DNA from: an uncultured Bacteroidota bacterium | GTDB lineage: Bacteria; Bacteroidota; Bacteroidia; Bacteroidales; P3 | Direction: 5' to 3' | Length of the DNA stretch: 64,000 nt | Assembly: GCA_902774395.1 (NCBI GenBank) | Contig: CACYIK010000003.1 | Location: forward strand, 124,551 to 188,550 | In this document: positions 50,345 through 58,173 of the stretch, in pieces | Position numbering within the stretch: position 1 is the stretch's first letter | Layout: every line of letters begins with the position of its first letter | Made by a program: the position numbers and the translations under genes | The notes under the pieces: generated by a model | The model's database searches: none | Seen by the model: only the letters and a program-made list of their open reading frames with translations | Told to the model about the DNA's origin: nothing

Positions 50345-50518
50345 ATGAAAGATAAAGTGTTGAAAGCCATGCGTGAAGCCGGCAAGCCCGTCTCCGCTGG
50401 CGACGTCACCAAGATGCTGGGCGCCGACCGCAAGGAGGTCGACAAAGCCTTCGATGCCCTGAAGAAAGAAGGCGCCATAATCTCGCCCGTCCGCTGCAAG
50501 TGGGCACCGGCTCAGTAA
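50345..50518 (+). CDS. Mini winged-helix DNA-binding protein
   Basis: A 57-residue product (MKDKVLKAMREAGKPVS.., ending RCKWAPAQ). The pattern of three short helices and a wing (VSAGDVTKMLG, DRKEVDKAFDALKKEG, AIISPVRCKW) matches the small stand-alone winged-helix regulators common in Bacteroidales. It starts five bases after a long word array and ends four bases before the radical SAM gene, so the two are probably co-transcribed. Confidence 0.85.
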   Translation: MKDKVLKAMREAGKPVSAGDVTKMLGADRKEVDKAFDALKKEGAIISPVRCKWAPAQ

Positions 50519-50522
50519 ATCG

Positions 50523-51602
50523 ATGGACCTCAGTGCATACATGGCGGAGAGCATCCGCAACATCATGGCTGCGGCCTACCTCAACGTGCTGGGCAACCCG
50601 CGCGAGGCTCGCTTCGTGGCCCGCATGCAGCGCACCGTCAGCAAAGCCGAACGGCGGCGCAAGGCGTACCTCGAGAAAGAAGGGGTCGCCGTGCCGCCGT
50701 TCCTCATCGCCAGCATCGCCACCACCTGCAACCTGCAATGCAAGGGCTGCTACGCCCGCAAAAACGGCATCGCCGGCGACACGCCCACCAAAGAGACACT
50801 CACTCCCGACCAGTGGGGCACCCTCTTCCGCGAAGCCGCCGAGTTGGGCATCAGCTTCTGCCTGCTGGCGGGCGGCGAACCGCTGACGCAACGCGCCACC
50901 CTCGAAGCCGCTGCCGCCACGAAAGACATCATCTTCCCCGTCTTCACCAACGGCACGATGATTGGCGCGGTGTACACGGAGTTCTTCAAGCGCAACCTCA
51001 ACCTCATCCCCGTCATCAGCCTCGAGGGCGAAATGACGGCCACCGACGAGCGGCGCGGCAACGGCGTCTACCAGCGGGCGTTGCTCTCGATGGAGATGCT
51101 GCACAAAGAAAAGCTCTTCTTCGGCACCAGCATCACCGTCACCACCGAGAACTACCGCGAAGTGACCTCCGAGGCCTTCCTCTCCCACCTCGCCGACCTG
51201 GGCTGCCGGCTGGTGTTCTATGTGGAATATGTACCCTTCGACGAGACAACCGCCCATCTGGCCTTCCGCGACGAACATGTGGCCGCGATGGAGCAGATCG
51301 TGGAGCAGCGGCGCGAGCAGTACAAAGGCATGATTTTCCTCAGCTTCCCCGGCGACGAGAAAGCACTCGACGGCTGCATGGCCGCGGGACGCGGATTCTT
51401 CCACATAGGTCCCGACGGCAGCGCCGAACCCTGTCCCTTCTCACCCTTCAGCGACACCAACGCCGCCCGCGACGGACTCCATGCCGCCCTCGCCTCTCCC
51501 CTATTCCATAAGATCCGCACCGCCCGCGCCCTCGGATGGGAACACACCGGCGGCTGCACCCTCTTCGAGCACCGCGACGAAGTGGAAGCCCTTATGAATT
51601 GA
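50523..51602 (+). CDS. Radical SAM protein with C-terminal cysteine cluster
   Basis: A 359-residue cytoplasmic enzyme. The SAM-radical cluster motif CNLQCKGCYA (CxxxCxxC) is at residues ~69-78, followed by GGEPL and a complete half-barrel (VISLEGEMTATDERRG). A C-terminal set of cysteines (GCMAAGRGFFHIGPDGSAEPCPFSP, later GGCTLFEH) resembles a short SPASM/twitch auxiliary cluster. Relatives modify peptides or act as anaerobic maturases; no peptide substrate gene was found nearby. It is followed after 17 bases of AATTGAAA words by the UvrA-like gene. Confidence 0.9.
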   Translation: MDLSAYMAESIRNIMAAAYLNVLGNPREARFVARMQRTVSKAERRRKAYLEKEGVAVPPFLIASIATTCNLQCKGCYARKNGIAGDTPTKETLTPDQWGTLFREAAELGISFCLLAGGEPLTQRATLEAAAATKDIIFPVFTNGTMIGAVYTEFFKRNLNLIPVISLEGEMTATDERRGNGVYQRALLSMEMLHKEKLFFGTSITVTTENYREVTSEAFLSHLADLGCRLVFYVEYVPFDETTAHLAFRDEHVAAMEQIVEQRREQYKGMIFLSFPGDEKALDGCMAAGRGFFHIGPDGSAEPCPFSPFSDTNAARDGLHAALASPLFHKIRTARALGWEHTGGCTLFEHRDEVEALMN

Positions 51603-51617
51603 AAATTGAAAATTGAG
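51598..51617. repeat. AATTGAAAATTGAAAATTGA intergenic words
   Basis: Two to three copies of the eight-base word over the stop of the radical SAM gene and the leader of uvrA2. Confidence 0.85.
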
Positions 51618-51619
51618 AA

Positions 51620-53926
51620 ATGAATAATATCATCGTCCGCGACGCGACGGAGAACAACCTCAAGCACGTCAACGTCAGCATCCCCAAGGGAAAGATCACC
51701 GTGGTGACGGGCGTGTCGGGCTCGGGCAAGTCGTCGCTGGTGCTCGACACCATCACCGCCAAGTCGCGCCGCGAACTCAACGACACCTTCCCCTCCTTCA
51801 CGCAGCAGTACCTGCCCAAATACGGCCGGCCACACGTAGGCGAGATAGAAAACCTGCCCATCGCCATCGTCATCGAGCAGCGCAAGCCCACCGCCAACTC
51901 ACGCTCCACCGTGGGCACCTACACCGACATCTATGCCCTGCTGCGACTGCTCTTCTCACGCATCGGCAAACCCTTCGTGGGCTACTCCGACGCCTTCTCC
52001 TTCAACCACCCCTCGGGCAGCTGTCCGCGCTGTGGTGGACTGGGCGAAATTCGCGAGCTGGACATCCACAAGCTGGTGGACTTCGACAAGTCGCTCAACG
52101 ACGAGGACACCATCCACTACATAGCCTTCGGCAAGGGCGGCTGGCGCTGGATACGCTACGCCCATAGCGGACTCTTCGACCTCGACAAGAAAATCCGCGA
52201 CTACTCGCCCGAGGAACTCGACCTCTTCCTCAACTCGCCGCAAATCAAGCTGAAGAACCCGCCTGCCAACTGGCCCAAGACAGCCAAATACGAAGGCCTC
52301 ATACCCCGCATGTACCGCAGCATCATCAACTCGGAGGAGGGCCTGCTACACGCCTCCGTGCTCAACCCCATGCTCACCATGGGTACCTGCCCCGACTGCG
52401 GCGGCACACGCCTCAACGAAAAGATACGCTCCTGCAAAATCAACGGCCTTAACATCGCCGAGGTGACGGCCATGAGCATCAGCGACTGCCGCCGCTGGAT
52501 AGAGACCGTCGACAATCCCTTAGCGGAGGACATCAAGCGCGCCACCACCGAACGGCTGGCGGCATTGGAGGAGATAGGCCTCGGCTACCTCACCCTCGAC
52601 CGCGCTATCGGCACCCTCTCGGGCGGCGAAGCACAGCGCTGCAAGATTGCCAAATACATCAACTCTCCCCTCTCCGACGTGATGTATATCCTCGACGAGC
52701 CCAGCGTAGGCCTCCACAACCACGACATCCTGCTAATGCAGAAGTCCATCAAAAAACTCAAAAATCACGGAAATACCGTCATTCTCGTCGAGCACCACAA
52801 AGAAATCATCCGCATTGCCGACCACATCATCGACATGGGTCCCGGCGCGGGTATGAAGGGCGGCGAGGTAGTCTTCGAGGGCACCTACGACGAGCTGCTC
52901 CGCAGCCAGACACTTACAGGCACCATGCTCAGCGCAACGAGTAAGATAAAGGAGCATGTGCGCATCCCAAAGGATTTCTTTCTCCTGGAGAACGCCAACC
53001 TCCACAACCTCAAGAACATCTCCGTCAAGCTGCCGCTGGGTGTGATGTGCGGCATCGCCGGTGTAGCCGGCTCCGGCAAAAGCTCCCTGATGGAATGCTT
53101 CATGTCAGCACTCACACATTCACACATTAACGCATTAACGCATTCAAACGTCGTCTACATCAGCCAGAAAAACATCGGCATCAGCCTGCGCAGCACCCCG
53201 GCCACCTATCTCGACGTCGCCGACGACATCCGCAAGCTCTTCGCCCGCACCAACAAAACCAAGGCCGACCTCTTCTCCTTCAACGGCAAGGGCGGCTGCC
53301 CCGTCTGCCAGGGCAAGGGCGTCATCGTCAACGACATGGCCTTCATGGACGCCATCGAGACCACCTGTGAGGCCTGCGGCGGACTCCGTTATTCGCCGGA
53401 AGTCCTGACCTACAAGGTGAACGGACTTAATATCGCCGAGGTGATGGACCTCACCGCCAACAAAGCCTCCGAGCTCTTCGCCGGCACCGTCATCGCCGAA
53501 AAGCTGGAGCCGTTACGCAAGGTAGGCTTAGGATACCTCCACCTCAACCAGTCGCTCTCCACCCTCTCCGGCGGCGAACTGCAGCGCATCAAACTAGCCT
53601 CCTACCTAAACTCAGCCACTCAGTCACCCAGCCACTCATCACTCACCACTCATCACTCATCACTTATTTTTATCATGGACGAGCCCTCCGACGGCCTCCA
53701 TGCGGGCGACATCAAGCGTATCTTGGAACTCTTCGACACAATGGTGGATGCCGGCAACACCATCTTCCTCATCGAGCACAACATCGAGATGCTGAAAGCC
53801 TGCGACTACCTCATCGAGCTCGGCCCCGGCGGCGGCGCCATGGGTGGCGACATCATCTTCGAAGGCACCCCCAAAGCCCTCTCCCAATCCCCCACCTCCA
53901 TCACCGCCCCCTACCTCCGTGGATAG
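51620..53926 (+). CDS. UvrA-like ABC ATPase, short class (UvrA2)
   Basis: A 768-residue tandem ABC protein. First ATPase: Walker A GVSGSGKSSL (residues 31-40), zinc hook segments CPRCGG and CPDCGG, signature LSGGEAQR, Walker B MYILDEPSVGLH. Second ATPase: GVAGSGKSSL, CPVCQGKG and CEACGG, LSGGELQR, FIMDEPSDGLH. At ~770 residues it lacks most of the UvrB-binding and insertion domains of true UvrA (~940), like the UvrA2/DrrC-type proteins linked to drug tolerance. Two word-array inserts (~496-509 and ~664-683) lie between conserved motifs. Confidence 0.93.
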   Translation: MNNIIVRDATENNLKHVNVSIPKGKITVVTGVSGSGKSSLVLDTITAKSRRELNDTFPSFTQQYLPKYGRPHVGEIENLPIAIVIEQRKPTANSRSTVGTYTDIYALLRLLFSRIGKPFVGYSDAFSFNHPSGSCPRCGGLGEIRELDIHKLVDFDKSLNDEDTIHYIAFGKGGWRWIRYAHSGLFDLDKKIRDYSPEELDLFLNSPQIKLKNPPANWPKTAKYEGLIPRMYRSIINSEEGLLHASVLNPMLTMGTCPDCGGTRLNEKIRSCKINGLNIAEVTAMSISDCRRWIETVDNPLAEDIKRATTERLAALEEIGLGYLTLDRAIGTLSGGEAQRCKIAKYINSPLSDVMYILDEPSVGLHNHDILLMQKSIKKLKNHGNTVILVEHHKEIIRIADHIIDMGPGAGMKGGEVVFEGTYDELLRSQTLTGTMLSATSKIKEHVRIPKDFFLLENANLHNLKNISVKLPLGVMCGIAGVAGSGKSSLMECFMSALTHSHINALTHSNVVYISQKNIGISLRSTPATYLDVADDIRKLFARTNKTKADLFSFNGKGGCPVCQGKGVIVNDMAFMDAIETTCEACGGLRYSPEVLTYKVNGLNIAEVMDLTANKASELFAGTVIAEKLEPLRKVGLGYLHLNQSLSTLSGGELQRIKLASYLNSATQSPSHSSLTTHHSSLIFIMDEPSDGLHAGDIKRILELFDTMVDAGNTIFLIEHNIEMLKACDYLIELGPGGGAMGGDIIFEGTPKALSQSPTSITAPYLRG
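53109..53146. repeat. In-gene ACACATTAACGCATT array in uvrA2
   Basis: Four copies of an eight- to nine-base word (CACATTCAC, ACGCATTA), read as ALTHSHINALTHS. The same word is found in mpl. Confidence 0.88.
53612..53670. repeat. In-gene CACTCATCACTCATCA array in uvrA2
   Basis: Words CAGCCACTCAGTCACC and CACTCATCACTCACC, just before the second Walker B motif, read as ATQSPSHSSLTTHHSSL. The same word family fills 12400-12440 and 60286-60395. Confidence 0.9.
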
Positions 53927-54061
53927 TTGTTCCTAACGATTCGGAATACAATTCCACACTTCTATAAATAAGTAAGAGAGCCACGTGCATACTAAACTGC
54001 AAAACACTTCGTTATTGGGCTAAAGTGATTCTCAAAACAACAATAATAAAATTATAGTACA

Positions 54062-54793
54062 ATGAAAAAAACATTACTTTTTACACTCGCTTTGGCGCTG
54101 GCTTTCGGCGCTTCTGCACAGAGCAAATGGAAGTATCACCTGGGATTCGGCGGCGAACTCAAAGACGGTAACGTCAACACTGTCACCGTCCGCAACGACG
54201 GCTCTATCGAGCGCAACGACAGCACCCTAGCCTTCGACGCCGGCTACGGCATCGTCTACGGCGAGAAGGCCAAGGTGGCCTACGACAAGAGCCTCGATGC
54301 TCATGTCAAGTTCGACCTCTGGCAGTACGACCGCTGGTCGCCCTTCGTGTCGGCTTCCTACCTCAACAACCGCTTCAAAGGTTTCCACTACCGCCTCAGC
54401 TTCCTCGCCGGCGTCAAGTACCGCATCTTCTGGAACGCCGACTGCGACTATTCCATCAGCGCCGCCTATGTGCAGGACTACACCGAGTATGGCGACCCGA
54501 CGGTCTCGCTCGAGAAGATGGTCAGCCGCCTCTCCCTGCGCTTCAAGATGCGCCACAAGCTCACCTCGGGCGTCACCCTCAAGCACACCACCTTCTGGCA
54601 GCCCTCGGTGATGGCCCCCATGACGAGCATCGGCGACGACTACGTCATCTCCTCCGTCACATCCCTCAGCACCAAGCTCAGCGAGCATATCTCGTTCGAC
54701 GTCAACTTCAACTACGAGTACCACTCGCTGGTGCCCGACGGCGTCAAGAAGCAGGATATCATCACCTCCGCTTCGCTGAGAATCGACTTCTAA
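54062..54793 (+). CDS. Outer-membrane beta-barrel protein, DUF481 type
   Basis: A 243-residue product with signal peptide (MKKTLLFTLALALAFGASAQ). The mature chain is a series of amphipathic strands (YHLGFGGELKDGNVNTVTV, FVSASYLNNRFKGFHYRLSFLAGVKYRIF, YSISAAYVQDYTEYGD, DVNFNYEYHSLVP) ending SLRIDF with a terminal Phe, all typical of DUF481/YdiY-like salt-induced outer-membrane proteins. A perfect hairpin terminator follows. Confidence 0.87.
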   Translation: MKKTLLFTLALALAFGASAQSKWKYHLGFGGELKDGNVNTVTVRNDGSIERNDSTLAFDAGYGIVYGEKAKVAYDKSLDAHVKFDLWQYDRWSPFVSASYLNNRFKGFHYRLSFLAGVKYRIFWNADCDYSISAAYVQDYTEYGDPTVSLEKMVSRLSLRFKMRHKLTSGVTLKHTTFWQPSVMAPMTSIGDDYVISSVTSLSTKLSEHISFDVNFNYEYHSLVPDGVKKQDIITSASLRIDF

Positions 54794-54828
54794 AATTGAA
54801 ACGTAAAAAACGTTAAAACCCCATTTCA

Positions 54829-54873
54829 CGGCCTGAAAATCAAAACGCTGATTTTCAGACCGTTATATTTTTA
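54829..54873 (+). terminator. Terminator of the DUF481 gene
   Basis: Perfect 10-bp stem CTGAAAATCA / TGATTTTCAG with flanking CGG/CCG, then TTATATTTTT. Confidence 0.9.
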
Positions 54874-54904
54874 GTCGGAGATGATATATAAGTAGCTGTA
54901 AATC

Positions 54905-55000
54905 AACACCATGTCCCTACCAAGTCCGTATCAACTCCGTATCAAGTCCGACCCATGTCCGACTATGGTCGGAGATGATACGGTGTTGGTACGTTTTTTG
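54905..55000. repeat. Second copy of the CCGTATCAAC palindromic element
   Basis: Same architecture as 16770-16895: left words (CCGTATCAACTCCGTATCAA), a palindromic centre (TCCGACTATGGTCGGA) and a right complementary half (GATACGGTGTTGGTAC). The centre differs from the other copy while the words are conserved. Confidence 0.85.
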
Positions 55001-55042
55001 ATACCTTTTTTATATCGTTTTGGGAGGTGTTTAAAATTTTAT

Positions 55043-55073
55043 TTTGTGGGGTTATTTTTATTTTGTATATTTG
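55043..55073 (+). promoter_or_regulatory. Promoter of korAB
   Basis: TTTG at 55043-55046 and TATATTTG at 55066-55073, exactly 19 bases apart: a full match to the Bacteroidetes vegetative promoter. Confidence 0.9.
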
Positions 55074-55116
55074 CACTTTCAACATTTAAATAAATCAACA
55101 AAAACATATAAATAAC

Positions 55117-56958
55117 ATGTCAGAGAATCAGATAGTTAATAAAGAGGACCTCGTGGTCCGATTTGCTGGCGACTCGGGTGACGGCATGCAGCTTAGCGGT
55201 ACGCTGTTCAGCGACGCCTCTGCCCTCACCGGCAACGACATCGCCACCTTCCCCGATTATCCCGCCGAAATCCGTGCTCCGCACAACACCATCGCTGGTG
55301 TCTCCGGTTATCAGGTGCATGTGGGTAACCACATCTACTCGAGCGGCGACAAGTGCGACATCCTCGTGGCCATGAACCCCGCTGCCTTCAAGTCGCAGCT
55401 GAAGTGGGCCAAGAAGGGTGCCACCGTCATCGTCGACATCGACACCTTCACCGACGAGGCCATGGAGAAGGCCGGTTACAAAGAGAACCCCTTCACCGAC
55501 GAGCTGGAGCGCGCCTACACCATCATCAAGGCCCCCATCACCTCGTTCACCGAGAAAATTGGTGAGGCCCAGGGTGTTGACAAGAAGACTGCCGACAAGA
55601 GCCGCAACATGTTTGCCCTCGGTATCATCTTCTACTCGACCCACAAGACCCTCGACCATACCTTTGCCTATCTGGAGCGCAAGTTCGCCAAGAAACCCGC
55701 CGTCATCGAGCTCAACAAAGCCGTGCTGACCGAGGGTTACGAATATGCCGACAAGCTGGAGGTGATGCACTCGCACATCTTCGAGGTTGCCCATGCCGAC
55801 AAGATGGAGAAAGGCCGTTACCGCAACATCACTGGTAACGTGGCCACCGCCTGGGGTCTGCTCGCCGCCTCTGAGAAGAGCGGCCGCCGCCTCTTCCTGG
55901 GCTCCTATCCCATCACCCCCGCCACCGACGTCATGGTCGAGCTGGCCAAGCACAAGAGCCTCGGTGCCCGTGTGTTCCAGGCAGAAGATGAGATTGCCGG
56001 TATCTGCTCCGCCATCGGCGCCAGCTATGCCGGTGCACTGGCTTGCACCAGCACCTCCGGCCCCGGTCTGTCGCTGAAGAGCGAAGCCCTGGGTCTTGCC
56101 GTGATGACCGAGCTTCCGCTCGTCGTTGTCGACGTGCAGCGCGGCGGTCCCTCGACGGGTCTGCCCACCAAGACCGAGCAGAGCGACCTCAACCAGGCCC
56201 TCTACGGCCGCAACGGTGAGGCTCCCCTCGTGGTTGTCGCCGCCTCGAGCAGCGCCAACTGCTTCTACTGGGCCTTCAACGCCGCCAAGATTGCCCTCGA
56301 GCACATGACCCCCGTCATCCTGCTCACCGACGGCTATCTGGGCAACGGCAGCCAGCTGTTCAAGATTCCTTCGATGAAGGACATGCCTGAAATCAAACCG
56401 CGTCTGGCCAAGGAGAACGACCCGAACTACCGTCCGTTCCGCCGCGACGAGGAGAAGTTCGCCCGCGAGTGGGCTCTCCCCGGCATGGAAGGCCTGAGCC
56501 ACCGCGTGGGTGGTCTTGAGAAGTGCCCCGATGGTCCTCTCAGCACCGATCCCGAGAACCATGCCCTGATGACCAAGAACCGTCAGGAGAAGGTCAACCG
56601 CGTGGCCAACTACATCCCCGACCAGGAGGTGAGCGGCGCCAAAGACGCCGACCTGCTCGTGGTGGGCTGGGGCGGCACCAGCGGTGCTCTGACCCTCGCC
56701 GTCGAGGAGATGAACAACGAAGGCAAGAAGGTGGCCTACACCCACTTCAACTACATCTGCCCGCTGCCGAAGAACACCGGCGACATCCTGCGCAAGTACA
56801 AGAAGATTGTGGTCTGCGAGCTGAACAACGGTCAGTTCGCCGGCTACCTGCGCACCCAGTTCCCGGAGTGCCCCATGACCCAGTACAACAAGGTGATGGG
56901 TCTGCCCTTCGAGGTTGGCGAGTTGAAAGCCGAGTTCAACAGACTCCTTGAGAAATAA
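55117..56958 (+). CDS. korA: 2-oxoacid:ferredoxin oxidoreductase, alpha (gamma-alpha fusion) subunit
   Basis: A 613-residue subunit of 2-oxoglutarate (or related 2-oxoacid) ferredoxin oxidoreductase. The N-terminal ~200 residues are the gamma domain (VRFAGDSGDGMQLSGTLFSDA); the rest is the alpha domain with SYPITPATDVMVELAKH, EDEIAGICSAIGASYAGA and TSTSGPGLSLKSEALGLAVMTELP, the pyrimidine-end TPP site. It works with KorB to make acyl-CoA and reduced ferredoxin in anaerobic central metabolism. Preceded by a full promoter. Confidence 0.95.
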   Translation: MSENQIVNKEDLVVRFAGDSGDGMQLSGTLFSDASALTGNDIATFPDYPAEIRAPHNTIAGVSGYQVHVGNHIYSSGDKCDILVAMNPAAFKSQLKWAKKGATVIVDIDTFTDEAMEKAGYKENPFTDELERAYTIIKAPITSFTEKIGEAQGVDKKTADKSRNMFALGIIFYSTHKTLDHTFAYLERKFAKKPAVIELNKAVLTEGYEYADKLEVMHSHIFEVAHADKMEKGRYRNITGNVATAWGLLAASEKSGRRLFLGSYPITPATDVMVELAKHKSLGARVFQAEDEIAGICSAIGASYAGALACTSTSGPGLSLKSEALGLAVMTELPLVVVDVQRGGPSTGLPTKTEQSDLNQALYGRNGEAPLVVVAASSSANCFYWAFNAAKIALEHMTPVILLTDGYLGNGSQLFKIPSMKDMPEIKPRLAKENDPNYRPFRRDEEKFAREWALPGMEGLSHRVGGLEKCPDGPLSTDPENHALMTKNRQEKVNRVANYIPDQEVSGAKDADLLVVGWGGTSGALTLAVEEMNNEGKKVAYTHFNYICPLPKNTGDILRKYKKIVVCELNNGQFAGYLRTQFPECPMTQYNKVMGLPFEVGELKAEFNRLLEK

Positions 56959-57000
56959 TCGGAATACTCAGAATAATCAGAGTAATCAGAGTAATCAGAA
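56959..57000. repeat. AATACTCAGAATAATCAGAG word array
   Basis: Four copies of an eight- to nine-base word (AATAATCAG, AGTAATCAG) between korA and korB. Confidence 0.9.
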
Positions 57001-57015
57001 AAAAAGCAATAAACA

Positions 57016-58050
57016 ATGGAAAAGCATTTTGTTCCCAAAGCGGATAAAGAATATACCAAGGCTGATTTCCAGAGCGACCAGATGGTGAAGTGGTGCCCGG
57101 GTTGTGGTGACCACGCCATCCTTGCCGCCCTGCTGGCCACCTTCCCCAAGACGGGTTACAAGAAAGAGAACGTCTGCATGGTCTCCGGTATCGGCTGTTC
57201 GAGCCGTATCCCCTACTATGTCGACACCTATGGTTTCCACAGCATCCACGGCCGCGCCTGCGCCATTGCCACGGGTGTGAAGCTCGCCAACCCCGCCCTC
57301 AGCGTGTGGGTGAACATGGGCGACGGTGACTCGATGGCCATCGGCGGCAACCACCTCATCCACGCCGTGCGCCGCAACCAGGACCTGAACATCACCATCT
57401 TCAACAACGAGATTTACGGTCTGACGAAAGGTCAGTACAGCCCCACCACGAAGTTCGGCCAGGTCACCAAGACCTCGCCCTACGGCACCATCGACTACCC
57501 CTTCAACCCCGGTGAGCTGGTGATGGGTGCCCAGGGTACCTTCTTCGCCCGTACCCTCGACTGCGTGCCGCAGTTGAGCACCGACTGCATGACTCGCGCC
57601 GCCCAGCATGACGGCTGCTCGGTCACCGAGGTGCTGCAGAACTGCGTCATCTTCAACGACAAGACGCATGCCGCCATCACCGACCGTGCCGTCCGCGACG
57701 ACCGCACCATCGTGCTGGAGCACGGCAAGCCCATGCTCTTCGGCAAGAACAAGGAGAAAGGTCTGCGCTTCAACGGCCGCCAGCTGGAGGTTGTCACCCT
57801 CGGCGAGAACGGCATCACCATCGACGATATCATGGTGCACGACGAGACCACCGAGGATACCGGTATCCACATGATGCTGGCCCACATGGGTCCCGCAGCG
57901 GGTCTTCCCGTGGCCCTCGGCGTCATCCGCAACGTCAAGAAAGTCAGCTACACCCAGCTCTACGAGGAGCAGATGGAAGAGCAGATGGCCATCGGCAAAT
58001 ACAAATGCATGGACGACCTGCTCAACAGTGGCGACACTTGGGAAGTCTAA
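57016..58050 (+). CDS. korB: 2-oxoacid:ferredoxin oxidoreductase, beta subunit
   Basis: The 344-residue TPP- and cluster-bearing partner of KorA. Motifs: WCPGCGDHAIL at residues 25-35, SGIGCSSRIPYY with cluster cysteines, the TPP motif GDGDSMAIGGNHLIHAVRRN, NNEIYGLTKGQYSPTT. Length is family-typical. It lies 57 bases after korA and is followed by a strong terminator, so korAB form a two-gene operon. Confidence 0.96.
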   Translation: MEKHFVPKADKEYTKADFQSDQMVKWCPGCGDHAILAALLATFPKTGYKKENVCMVSGIGCSSRIPYYVDTYGFHSIHGRACAIATGVKLANPALSVWVNMGDGDSMAIGGNHLIHAVRRNQDLNITIFNNEIYGLTKGQYSPTTKFGQVTKTSPYGTIDYPFNPGELVMGAQGTFFARTLDCVPQLSTDCMTRAAQHDGCSVTEVLQNCVIFNDKTHAAITDRAVRDDRTIVLEHGKPMLFGKNKEKGLRFNGRQLEVVTLGENGITIDDIMVHDETTEDTGIHMMLAHMGPAAGLPVALGVIRNVKKVSYTQLYEEQMEEQMAIGKYKCMDDLLNSGDTWEV

Positions 58051-58085
58051 AGTAACTGAGCGACTGAGTCGCTAAGTAACTGAGT

Positions 58086-58119
58086 ATAGGGGCTGTCTTT
58101 GGACAGTCCCTATTTTTTT
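58086..58119 (+). terminator. Terminator of korAB
   Basis: ATAGGGGCTGTC / GACAGTCCCTAT stem (one G-T pair), four-base loop, then TTTTTTC. Confidence 0.92.
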
Positions 58120-58120
58120 C

Positions 58121-58151
58121 TTTGCCGTATGAAATATTTTTTGTAATTTTG
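58121..58151 (+). promoter_or_regulatory. Promoter of the subtilase gene
   Basis: TTTG at 58121-58124 and TAATTTTG at 58144-58151, 19 bases apart: full consensus. Confidence 0.9.
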
Positions 58152-58173
58152 CATCTAATATATATAGTCGCTT

